This document shows, one piece after another, positions 1-6,640 of a stretch of 16,322 bases of DNA. The DNA is taken from assembly GCA_035291705.1 (NCBI GenBank), contig DATDRM010000082.1, positions 1 to 16,322 on the forward strand, given 5' to 3'. Every line of letters starts with the position of its first letter. The first letter of the stretch is position 1. Made by a program: the position numbers and the translations under genes. The stretch comes from DATDRM01 sp035291705. GTDB taxonomy: Bacteria > Chloroflexota > Anaerolineae > Anaerolineales > UBA4823. The notes beneath the pieces were generated by a model. That model was not told the DNA's origin, ran no database searches, and saw nothing but the letters and a program-made list of their open reading frames with translations.

Positions 1-1376
1 CGTTGAAACTGGGGGAGGTAATCAGCCTGGAGTTGGAGCAACTCATCCAGCAGGCTGCGAGCCTGATCGATATCGTTGACCATCGGATCGACCAATAAAG
101 CCTGAAGGGCTACCTGGCGGTCGCCGGTCACGGCGGCATCCACCGCCAGGCTGGCGACATCAATCTGTGTGCGGCACAACGCAGCGATCCCTTCGGGAAG
201 GCTACCCACGCCCAGCCCGCGCACTCCCAGAGCGCTGATCAACCCGGGCACTTCTACAATGGCACCTTGCGGCAGGTTGGTAATGTAACCTTCATTGGGG
301 ATGTTCACCGCGTGATTGTACAGGTTGCGGTTGTCCTTGATGCCCAAGATGATCGGGACAGCCATCTCGCCAGAAGGCTCTTTCAAGCGAGCGATGAGGG
401 GGCCGCCGGCAACGATATCCTCAACTTCTTTCTGCCTGGCGGCGCGCCAGCGCTGTGCGCCGTCCCAGTCGTACAGGCTCAGGTTATATTTCTTCCATGG
501 TTCGGTCTGGGGGTTGTGCATCCAGTGGGTATATTCCGATAAGTGCCCGTCACCGGTGGCCGGAAAGAGGCCAAAGATGTCTAAAATCTGGCGCGAGAGG
601 GGTTGATAACCGGGAGGGAATGAGGCGATGCGCTGGCGGAAGAGGGGGTAAAGGTCCTCGCCGGTATCCTTTCGGCGAATATCGAGCATAAAGGTAAAGT
701 GGTTGATGCCGGCAGCCTTGATATCGATCAGGTTGCGGATTGCCTCCTGGTAAGGATAAGTAACACTGTGAAAATCCCATTCCTTCTCGGGTGGTTCAAG
801 GGGGGCCAATCCCAGGTCTTTGGCCAGGACCATGGCCACGATATCGTAGCCCAGGCCGATCTGATGGCAGAGGCCGACCGTTTTGATCTGCGAATAGCGC
901 CGGGCGACCAGGGTCATGCGCGCGACGGGGTTGGTAAAGTTTAAGAGGTATGTGTCCGGGCAGTGCGTCTCCATGTCCTGGCAGATTTCAAGCATCGGGA
1001 GGGCATTGCGGGCGGTCTGGAAGAAGGCGCCCGGACCGCCGTTCTCACCCAATGGCTGGCGGATGCCGTGCTTGAACGGGATCTCCCAATCCTGCCGCCA
1101 CAACCTCTCGCGGTCTACGGCGATCGAGACGATGGCGAATTCCGCGTCGGGCAGCAGTTCCTTGCGGTCAGTGGAGGCAATAATGTGCATGCCGCTGTCC
1201 CATTCCTGGTTCAGGCGGTGAGCCAGTTGGGTGATCAGGTGAAGGCCGTCGGCGCTGATATCGCACAGGCCAATCGTACAGCCGCTCAGTTCCTTGCACT
1301 GGAAAATGTCACTCAGGAGAGCTGGTCCGAAGATCACACTGCCAGCGCCGATCAGCACAATTTTCGTCTTGGCCAT
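1..1376 (-). CDS. Glycoside hydrolase family 4 (alpha-glucosidase/galactosidase/uronidase type), C-terminus cut by window edge
   Basis: I translated this frame by hand from the ATG at 1376-1374; it stays open for 458 codons to the left edge. Family 4 enzymes hydrolyse glycosides by a redox mechanism needing NAD+ and a divalent metal, normally in the cytoplasm. Visible signatures are the N-terminal Rossmann loop IGAGSVIFG (about residues 9-17), the NFTNP motif (146-150), the metal-ligand Cys in GLCHQIG (Cys170), the metal-ligand His in AGINHF (His226), and a C-terminal ITNLPQGAIVEVPGL stretch typical of the MelA/AglA branch. Length is close to the usual 430-480 residues, so little is missing. 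There is no signal peptide. GAGGAGA lies just before the ATG, and the gene starts 9 bp after the peptidase stop, so the two form an operon. The residues after the catalytic Cys-His are Gln-Ile, not the CHSV or CHEV of characterised alpha-galactosidases or alpha-glucosidases, so I leave the substrate open. Family certain; specificity unknown. Confidence 0.93.
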   Translation of the reverse strand, partial: MAKTKIVLIGAGSVIFGPALLSDIFQCKELSGCTIGLCDISADGLHLITQLAHRLNQEWDSGMHIIASTDRKELLPDAEFAIVSIAVDRERLWRQDWEIPFKHGIRQPLGENGGPGAFFQTARNALPMLEICQDMETHCPDTYLLNFTNPVARMTLVARRYSQIKTVGLCHQIGLGYDIVAMVLAKDLGLAPLEPPEKEWDFHSVTYPYQEAIRNLIDIKAAGINHFTFMLDIRRKDTGEDLYPLFRQRIASFPPGYQPLSRQILDIFGLFPATGDGHLSEYTHWMHNPQTEPWKKYNLSLYDWDGAQRWRAARQKEVEDIVAGGPLIARLKEPSGEMAVPIILGIKDNRNLYNHAVNIPNEGYITNLPQGAIVEVPGLISALGVRGLGVGSLPEGIAALCRTQIDVASLAVDAAVTGDRQVALQALLVDPMVNDIDQARSLLDELLQLQADYLPQFQ

Positions 1377-1385
1377 AGTCTCCTC

Positions 1386-2585
1386 TTATGGGCGACCCCA
1401 ATCAAGCTCTTTTTCATCTAGGGCAAGCAAGATATCCTGGGCCAGCAGCATGGCTTCAGCCAGTTTGTCTGGGCTAATCCAATCTACCGTGTCCGCAGGA
1501 GTATGGTATATGTCCTTCACACCCAAGGAGCTGAGCGCAAGGCTCGGCACCCCATTGGAATAGAAGATGTAATGGTCGCTGGATGGCCAGGGGTCTACTC
1601 GGACAACTCCTGGATAATTGGCTTTCAGGCGATCAATCATTTCATCGAAGGGTTTGGAGGCTGAGAAGGTGGCAATCGTGTTGGCTGCTATTCGGAGTCC
1701 AACGCCGTCGAAATTGATAGCAGCGGCGATGCGGTTGAATCCATCTCCCGTCCTGGATGCATATTCCATATCGCCCAAACCATACATCTCTTCCCCGCTG
1801 AATGCGACCCATTCCAAGGTATGACGGTGTGGGGAGGGGCATAGACAGGAAACTAGAGTCAGGAGACAAGCCACACCAGCGGCGTTATCAGAGGCACCGG
1901 GAGTATCGACTTTCGTATCGTAGTGGGCGCAGAGCACGATCCGCTCTGGCCGCTCGCCTGCCAGCCGCCCAATGACGTTCGCAGAATGGCTGGGCGTCCG
2001 ATGCGTAGAGATTCTCATATGCACCGGATCGCCGGCGCGCTCAATTAATTTCAGTCCTGAACGAGCAGTGACTGTGACCGACGGGATGGCAAGATCGAAA
2101 TCCTCGATCAACCGCCACCGCCCATACAAGGAGGGATTAACGGTGATCAGCCCTGCCGGTTGTCTCTCTTCCAGCAATTGGATGATCTTCCGATCGCGTT
2201 CCGAGACATATATGGCCCCCTTGGCGGCCAGTTCACGCTGTGCCAGCTCGCCGTAAAAAATGGGGATCTGCCCAGAGATACCGGCGGATAGCAGCTCCTC
2301 ATATGTACCCACTGCGATGGTTGGTGCCCGGACATCGCAAGAAGGGGAAAAGGTGTTTGCTGAGGCCTCCAGCGTTTCTTCACCGAGCTCCAGGGAGGTA
2401 AATTCTTCAGCCCAATCCGGACAGGGAAAGTCCTGGAATTCTACCGAAAGCCCGGCCTTTCGGAAGAGCTCTGCAATGTAGTCTGCCGCAACGTGGTTTC
2501 CCGGCGAACCAATCATGCGGCTGCTGATATCAGAGACCAGACGTCTAACATGGCCTATCGCTTCATCCTGGAGGTCAATCTTCAT
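1386..2585 (-). CDS. M28-family zinc aminopeptidase-like metallopeptidase (cytoplasmic)
   Basis: This 399-residue protein has the complete co-catalytic two-zinc site of peptidase family M28: His221 and Asp223 in AHYDT, Asp233 in GASDNAAG, the Glu pair 265-266 in FSGEE, Asp293 in NFDGVG, and His361 in YHTPADT. Residues about 90-200 before the catalytic core look like the protease-associated (PA) type insert seen in many M28 members. No signal peptide or membrane segment is visible, so it should act in the cytoplasm, cleaving N-terminal residues from peptides. M28-fold proteins also include non-peptidase hydrolases and cyclases, so an amide of a sugar or amino acid is possible. The start at 2585 has AGGA eight bases upstream and gives a normal M28 N-terminus. 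It is the first gene of the leftward arm, coupled to the GH4 gene and divergent from the LacI regulator. A peptidase in a sugar locus is uncommon. Confidence 0.92.
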   Translation of the reverse strand: MKIDLQDEAIGHVRRLVSDISSRMIGSPGNHVAADYIAELFRKAGLSVEFQDFPCPDWAEEFTSLELGEETLEASANTFSPSCDVRAPTIAVGTYEELLSAGISGQIPIFYGELAQRELAAKGAIYVSERDRKIIQLLEERQPAGLITVNPSLYGRWRLIEDFDLAIPSVTVTARSGLKLIERAGDPVHMRISTHRTPSHSANVIGRLAGERPERIVLCAHYDTKVDTPGASDNAAGVACLLTLVSCLCPSPHRHTLEWVAFSGEEMYGLGDMEYASRTGDGFNRIAAAINFDGVGLRIAANTIATFSASKPFDEMIDRLKANYPGVVRVDPWPSSDHYIFYSNGVPSLALSSLGVKDIYHTPADTVDWISPDKLAEAMLLAQDILLALDEKELDWGRP

Positions 2586-2626
2586 GAAAATTCCTACTAT
2601 AGAGATAAATTGGGTAGAAAACCTGA

Positions 2627-2655
2627 TTGACTCGCGTAAAAGGGTGTGCTAAAAT
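2627..2655 (+). promoter_or_regulatory. Sigma70-type promoter for the LacI-family regulator
   Basis: TTGACT (2627-2632), an exact 17-base spacer, and TAAAAT (2650-2655) make a near-consensus housekeeping promoter. The predicted start of transcription is about 2662, inside the operator palindrome, so binding there would block initiation. It is the only promoter I find convincing for the rightward gene series. Assigned by pattern only. Confidence 0.65.
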
Positions 2656-2682
2656 TATAAAAACGTTTACGTAAACGTTTAC
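2654..2682 (-). promoter_or_regulatory. Candidate promoter for the leftward peptidase/GH4 pair
   Basis: On the minus strand a perfect TATAAT lies at 2659-2654. Seventeen bases upstream the -35 position (2682-2677) reads GTAAAC, a poor match that coincides with an operator half-site. The -10 box overlaps the opposite promoter's -10 by two bases. A weak -35 may mean that an activator is needed, or that the true promoter is elsewhere in the region (a TATACT lies at 2696-2691). Confidence 0.45.
2661..2682. promoter_or_regulatory. Double LacI-family operator in the divergent intergenic region
   Basis: The segment has three abutting half-sites: GTTTAC (2665-2670), GTAAAC (2671-2676) and GTTTAC (2677-2682). 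The last two form the perfect 12-base palindrome GTAAACGTTTAC. The whole of 2661-2680 is also a perfect 20-base palindrome carrying two AAACGTTT cores with centres 12 bp apart. AAACGTTT is the known core of PurR and RbsR operators, and the regulator starting 40 bp downstream belongs to that branch. The site covers the predicted transcription start of the regulator gene and the -35 position of the opposite promoter, so it could govern both arms. I found no second intact copy in the window. Confidence 0.8.
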
Positions 2683-2722
2683 CTGACGATAGTATACCCC
2701 ACATTTTATCCCACGACCATCG

Positions 2723-3730
2723 ATGACCACAATTCGAGAAGTCGCCAAGAGAGCTGGAGTATCTTACGCAACGGTATCGCATGTAATCAATGACACGCGC
2801 TTCGTTTCCCAAAATACTCGCGACCGCGTCTTGGCGGCGATGAGCGAATTGAAATACCGCCCCAATGCCCTTGCCCGTTCTCTGCGGAGAGGCGAAACCA
2901 ACACCATCGGTCTGATCCTTCCAGATAGTTCTAATCCTTTCTTCGCCGAAATCGGTCGAAGCATCGAAGACGCAGCCTTCAAGCTGAGCTACAAAGTTAT
3001 CCTGTGTAATACCGAACGCGATACCCATCGAGAACAATTATACGTTGATGTGTTGAGCAAGCATCAAGTGGATGGGATTATCTTCGTCGCCACAGGTGAT
3101 CAGGTCGACTCACTCGATTTCCTCCTGAGCCAGGAAATGCCCGTGGTCTTAGTAGACCGTGACCTGCCAAAGTCGGGTGTGGATGCGGTCCTTACAGACA
3201 ACCAGCAAGGTGGTTATCTCGCCACACGACACCTGATTGAACTGGGGCACCGGCGGATCGCTTGTATCATGGGGCCTTCCAACATCAATACCAGCGCTGA
3301 ACGGGTCAACGGTTATCGCAGGGCTCTCGAAGAAGAGGATATGCTGTACGATGAATCTCTGCTCTTCTTGGGCGATTACCATCCCGATTCGGGTCTGGTG
3401 GCTACATGCACGCTGCTCAATCTGGACTCCCCGCCGACGGCCATTTTTGCATTAAATGATCTGATGGCTGTAGGTGCCCTGCGCGCCGCTGCCAAATCTG
3501 GCCACCGCGTACCTGAAGACCTGGCGATCATCGGTTATGACGACATTGAACTCGCCCGTTTTATGAATCCCCCTCTCACCACTATCGCCCAGCCAAAAAC
3601 CGAGATCGGTTTTCAGGCAGTCAATCTGCTCGCAAACCGCATCGCTGATAAAAATTGCCCCGCTCGTCGTTTAACACTCTCCCCAGAATTAATTGTCCGG
3701 GGGAGCACGACGCATAATCCTGTTGATTAA
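2723..3730 (+). CDS. LacI/GalR-family transcriptional regulator (PurR/RbsR-like)
   Basis: A 335-residue repressor of standard length. Residues 3-24 form the helix-turn-helix, with recognition segment VSYATVSHVIND. His20 matches the PurR/RbsR pattern (TVSHVIN), not the Arg of LacI. The hinge helix RPNALARSL (46-54) contains the leucine that normally wedges into the central CpG of the operator. Residues from about 60 on are a periplasmic-binding-protein-like effector domain (IGLILPDSSNPFF, VDGIIF, GHRRIA, ALNDLMAVGAL, IIGYDD). It probably binds the palindrome upstream of its own gene and responds to a sugar or sugar phosphate; the ligand is not predictable, though the kinase next to it and the RbsR-like body would suit a pentose-type effector. 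No clear Shine-Dalgarno precedes the ATG at 2723, and the predicted leader is about 60 bases, so translation may be inefficient. Likely autoregulated. Confidence 0.95.
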   Translation: MTTIREVAKRAGVSYATVSHVINDTRFVSQNTRDRVLAAMSELKYRPNALARSLRRGETNTIGLILPDSSNPFFAEIGRSIEDAAFKLSYKVILCNTERDTHREQLYVDVLSKHQVDGIIFVATGDQVDSLDFLLSQEMPVVLVDRDLPKSGVDAVLTDNQQGGYLATRHLIELGHRRIACIMGPSNINTSAERVNGYRRALEEEDMLYDESLLFLGDYHPDSGLVATCTLLNLDSPPTAIFALNDLMAVGALRAAAKSGHRVPEDLAIIGYDDIELARFMNPPLTTIAQPKTEIGFQAVNLLANRIADKNCPARRLTLSPELIVRGSTTHNPVD

Positions 3731-3854
3731 AGGTAGTTGCCTCAATGAAGCCAGGTGACGCCCAAGAGAGGCGGCACAACCGAATCTAGACCATTCAACA
3801 TTCGCCAACACAAACCGCCCTTCGCACTCCAGAGGAGACTGGAACAGGTTTGAC

Positions 3855-4817
3855 ATGAATCCAAAAATCGTCGTTGTGGGCAGTGCGAATACCGATTTCG
3901 TCGTCCGCGTCTCGCAACTCCCTTCAAGGGGTGAGACGGTATTGGGAGAACAGTTTTGTGTTGCCAGGGGTGGAAAAGGAGCGAATCAGGCAGTTGCGGC
4001 TGCTCGTCTTGGGGGAAACGTCTCTTTTATTGCCCGGCTAGGCGATGATAACTTGGGCCGTGAGGCACTGGATGCCTATAAAAAAGAGGGCATCCAAACC
4101 GATTTTATCGTTCTGGATAAGGAAACACCCTCCGGGGTGGCGCTGATCATGGTGAATCAAGACGGCGAGAATATTATCGCCGTCGCACCCGGCGCCAACA
4201 GCCGACTCTCCTCTCAAGATGTTCTGGCAGCGGAAACCGCGATAAAGGAAGCCGACAGCCTTCTCCTACAGCTCGAGGTGCCCTTCGACACTGTCCAGAC
4301 AGCCGCTGAACTGGCTTACCGGCATAAAGTCAGGGTAATCCTCAATCCCGCCCCGGCTCGACAAATCCCCAATGAGTTTTTCAAGCTGGTCGATATCCTG
4401 ACCCCTAATGAGACGGAAGCGGCGATCCTGGTTGGAGATAATCATTCTCAGGATAGTCAAGATTTCGTCTCCCACCTTTTTTCACGGATAGAAGTGCCTA
4501 ATCTGATCATGACAACTGGTTCGGAAGGTGCTTACATCTTGTCACACGGAAAAAAGACCTATGTCCCTGCCTTCTCAGTGACCGCCGTGGATACGACTGC
4601 CGCGGGGGATGCCTTCAATGGGGCGCTGGCCGTAGCTCTGGGCAAGGGCGAAAACCTGTTCCAGGCTGTCCGGTATGCTAATGCAGCCGGCGCGATCACG
4701 GCTACTCGGGCGGGGGCTCAGCCATCTCTGCCGACGGCTGAAGAACTGGAACAATTCATTGCTTCAGCGGCAACCGGGATTGGCCTGGAAACGACTCGAA
4801 TGGAGGCTAAGCAGTAA
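3855..4817 (+). CDS. rbsK: Ribokinase-type PfkB carbohydrate kinase
   Basis: This 320-residue protein aligns with ribokinases from end to end. The N-terminal substrate site is VVGSANTDFV (7-16), followed by the first PfkB signature GGKGANQAVAAARLG (39-53), the NPAPA strand (164-168), the NETE motif (185-188, phosphate/metal site), and the second signature VDTTAAGDAFNG (245-256) with catalytic base Asp252. The second signature is nearly that of enterobacterial RbsK. The expected reaction is ATP-dependent phosphorylation of D-ribose, or of another furanose or 2-deoxy sugar, in the cytoplasm. No ribose importer is present: the transporter downstream is a MalEFG-type oligosaccharide system. The true substrate may therefore be a sugar released or made by the locus enzymes. 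AGAGGAGA (3831-3838) and GGAACAGG (3841-3848) lie upstream of the ATG. The gap to the regulator is 124 bp. Family certain; ribose specificity likely but unproven. Confidence 0.92.
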   Translation: MNPKIVVVGSANTDFVVRVSQLPSRGETVLGEQFCVARGGKGANQAVAAARLGGNVSFIARLGDDNLGREALDAYKKEGIQTDFIVLDKETPSGVALIMVNQDGENIIAVAPGANSRLSSQDVLAAETAIKEADSLLLQLEVPFDTVQTAAELAYRHKVRVILNPAPARQIPNEFFKLVDILTPNETEAAILVGDNHSQDSQDFVSHLFSRIEVPNLIMTTGSEGAYILSHGKKTYVPAFSVTAVDTTAAGDAFNGALAVALGKGENLFQAVRYANAAGAITATRAGAQPSLPTAEELEQFIASAATGIGLETTRMEAKQ

Positions 4818-4890
4818 CCGGATGAATGGCGGAATTATCTCTCTCTAATGGGCAGCGACGCGATCTTGGATGGATCGTGTTTATTAAACT

Positions 4891-4919
4891 AACCTGGACT
4901 AAGCTTGGCGATCCAGGTT
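4891..4919 (+). other. Stem-loop in the 207-bp gap before the binding-protein gene
   Basis: AACCTGGA (4891-4898) pairs perfectly with TCCAGGTT (4912-4919) around a 13-base loop. No U-tract follows, so it is not a standard terminator; a leader or processing structure is more likely. The rest of 4818-5024 holds a short AT-rich GTTTATTAAAC near-palindrome (4879-4889), but no -35/-10 pair I would defend. Confidence 0.45.
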
Positions 4920-5006
4920 GCGACGAGTACGCCACGTTGTTTCAGCCCCCACGCCTCGCAAATCAGTTGGCGTACACTCAAATGCCGAGCGACTAATCAT
5001 CATTCC

Positions 5007-5013
5007 AAGGAGG
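5007..5013 (+). promoter_or_regulatory. Strong Shine-Dalgarno for the binding-protein gene
   Basis: AAGGAGG, perfectly complementary to the 16S rRNA tail, lies 11 bases before the ATG at 5025. It fits the high protein output usually needed for a solute-binding protein. Confidence 0.75.
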
Positions 5014-5024
5014 AGTAGGCAAAA

Positions 5025-6482
5025 ATGAACACTCACAATCGAAGTTCGTCTCTCTATTGGGCAGCCTTGTCGCTGTTCGTCATCGTTGCGCTGTTGGCAG
5101 CGTGCGCCCCGCCGCCGGCTGCTGCCCCGACCACTGGAGCCCCACCCCCAGAGGTTGTGCCGACGGAAGGGCCAACTGTACCGCCCCCAGCCGAGGTGAC
5201 CGAGGAGCCGACTGAACCACCCCCACCGGAGCCGACAGAGGATCTGGACTTCAGCCCAGAAATCCCCGATCCCGAAGAACCGGTCACCATCACCTTCGCT
5301 TCTTGGGTACACTCGGGAGAGGAGGACGACGCCTGGGAAGTCTTATCCCGGGAATTTACTGCCATCCACCCGAACATCACTATCGAGTTTGTGGACGTGC
5401 CTTTTGAAGAGATGCACGACAAGCTGCTCACCCAAGTGGCGGCAAACAACCCACCTGACGCCGCCTATATCGATGGAGGGACCGTAGGCGAGTTCGGCCT
5501 ACGGGCTGCCTTGGTGAAATTGGACGATTTCGTCGCCAAGAGCACAGTGATCGACCTGACCGATTACGTCCCGGCCTTCCTGACCGCAGCTTCGGTCGAG
5601 GGCAGCTACTTCGGTCTGCCGATCGACGGTGAGACAACCGGATTGTTCTACCGCACCGACCGCTTCGAAGAGGCCGGCCTCGATCCCAATAAACCTCCGA
5701 CGACCTGGGAGGAGTTCCAGGAGTATGCCGAGAAGCTGACCGATACGGCTAACAACAAGTATGGCTACATCGTTTTCGCAACCGATTACGAGTCGAGCTA
5801 CTATTTCCTGCCCTGGCTGTGGCAGGCTGGCGGGTTGGCGCTGAATCCGGATGATCCCAACGATGTCGTCTTCGACAGCGAGGAGGGACAGAAGGCAGCC
5901 AACTTCTATGTAAGCCTGGTGAAGTACTCCCCGCCTGACTTCTTGAATTCCAACTCGTGGGATGGGCGGGTGGCGTTTGCCAACGGCGATGTCGCCATGT
6001 ACATGGCCGGTTCATGGTTTGCCGGAACGTTGTTGACCGAGTTCCCAGATGTCACCGGTTTGTGGGCAACCGCCCCGCTGCCGCAGGATGAGCGCTGCGC
6101 TACCACAGTCGCATCTGACCATCTGGTGGTGTTCTCTGGAAGCAAGAACCAGGAGGCAGCCTTCAAGTGGATCGAGTTCGTCTCCGCTCCCGAGAACATG
6201 CGCGAGCTGAACCTGGGCACGGAAGAGGCGCCCTCGACGCTGCTGCCGCCGCGCATCTCCTTGCTGGAAGACCCGACGACCTATGAGAACCGTGAAGTCC
6301 TGAAAGGCTTCGCGGACGCCATGCAATGCGCCTTCGTCGAAACAGCCGTTCAGCCGGAGTACTATTTGGTGGATGAAGCCCTGTTTGCCCACCTCAACCT
6401 CGCATTCTACGGAGAGTACCCGGATGGGGCAACGGCGGTCATCGAAGCAGCCAAAGAAGCCGAAGAAAAGCTGAAAGAGTAA
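5025..6482 (+). CDS. ABC sugar transporter substrate-binding lipoprotein (family 1, MalE/UgpB-like)
   Basis: A 485-residue extracytoplasmic binding protein. Residues 10-26 form a hydrophobic signal ending in the lipobox LLAAC; Cys27 would be lipidated and anchor the protein at the outer face of the membrane. Residues 28 to about 80 are a Pro/Thr/Glu-rich linker, a style common in Chloroflexota. The binding domain follows, from VTITFASW onward. It has family-1 features: an EFTAIHPNITIEF strand-helix, DAAYIDGGTVGEF, GSYFGLPIDGETTGLFYRTD, PPTTWEEF, and an ANGDVAMYMAGSW segment. Aromatic residues are frequent in the presumed ligand cleft (for example SSYYFLPWLWQAGG), which suits an oligosaccharide ligand. 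The two permeases downstream are its partners. The pairing is clear; the sugar is unknown. Confidence 0.95.
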   Translation: MNTHNRSSSLYWAALSLFVIVALLAACAPPPAAAPTTGAPPPEVVPTEGPTVPPPAEVTEEPTEPPPPEPTEDLDFSPEIPDPEEPVTITFASWVHSGEEDDAWEVLSREFTAIHPNITIEFVDVPFEEMHDKLLTQVAANNPPDAAYIDGGTVGEFGLRAALVKLDDFVAKSTVIDLTDYVPAFLTAASVEGSYFGLPIDGETTGLFYRTDRFEEAGLDPNKPPTTWEEFQEYAEKLTDTANNKYGYIVFATDYESSYYFLPWLWQAGGLALNPDDPNDVVFDSEEGQKAANFYVSLVKYSPPDFLNSNSWDGRVAFANGDVAMYMAGSWFAGTLLTEFPDVTGLWATAPLPQDERCATTVASDHLVVFSGSKNQEAAFKWIEFVSAPENMRELNLGTEEAPSTLLPPRISLLEDPTTYENREVLKGFADAMQCAFVETAVQPEYYLVDEALFAHLNLAFYGEYPDGATAVIEAAKEAEEKLKE

Positions 6483-6511
6483 CGTTACAACAGAACCATC
6501 TTGATCATAGT

Positions 6512-6549
6512 GGGGTTTCTAACAACGGTCAAACCTTGTTAGAAACCCC
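6512..6549 (+). other. Long perfect stem-loop between binding-protein and permease genes
   Basis: GGGGTTTCTAACAA (6512-6525) pairs over 14 bp with TTGTTAGAAACCCC (6536-6549), with a 10-base loop that can itself add three pairs past a bulged C. It begins 30 bases after the binding-protein stop codon. No run of U follows, so full termination is unlikely. The position matches the mRNA-stabilising or attenuating hairpins known between malE-type and malF-type genes, which allow more binding protein than permease. Confidence 0.8.
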
Positions 6550-6579
6550 TAACCCCCAAAGTTAAGCTGGGTGATGGCA

Positions 6580-6612
6580 CGCTAACTGGCAGAGGCTGGT
6601 TGCCAGTTAGCG
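6580..6612 (+). other. Second perfect stem-loop just upstream of the first permease gene
   Basis: CGCTAACTGGCA (6580-6591) pairs over 12 bp with TGCCAGTTAGCG (6601-6612) around a 9-base loop. It ends 18 bases before the Shine-Dalgarno of the permease gene. It could fold with the first hairpin as a tandem decay barrier, or influence translation of the permease. Confidence 0.75.
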
Positions 6613-6640
6613 CTGGCGAACTTGCATGGAAAGGAGTGAC

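Noticed and set aside
267..944. Several rightward ORFs of 78-96 codons
   Set aside because: They lie antisense to the GH4 gene, overlap each other in different frames, and show no family motif. The leftward frame carries clear GH4 signatures throughout.
2597..3037. 146-codon leftward ORF across the divergent region
   Set aside because: It would cover the operator, both promoters and the helix-turn-helix coding sequence, and its product resembles nothing.
4879..4889. GTTTATTAAAC as a second operator for the regulator
   Set aside because: It lacks the AAACGTTT core and central CpG, its halves point the opposite way, and it is an 11-base AT-rich near-palindrome that could occur by chance.
6512..6549. 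Rho-independent terminator after the binding-protein gene
   Set aside because: The stem is strong, but no U-tract follows and the cognate permease genes lie directly downstream. An intercistronic hairpin fits better.
6626..6640. Upstream ATG at 6626 as the start of the first permease
   Set aside because: The stretch it adds contains the AAAGGAG ribosome binding site for the ATG at 6641, so it is leader rather than coding sequence.
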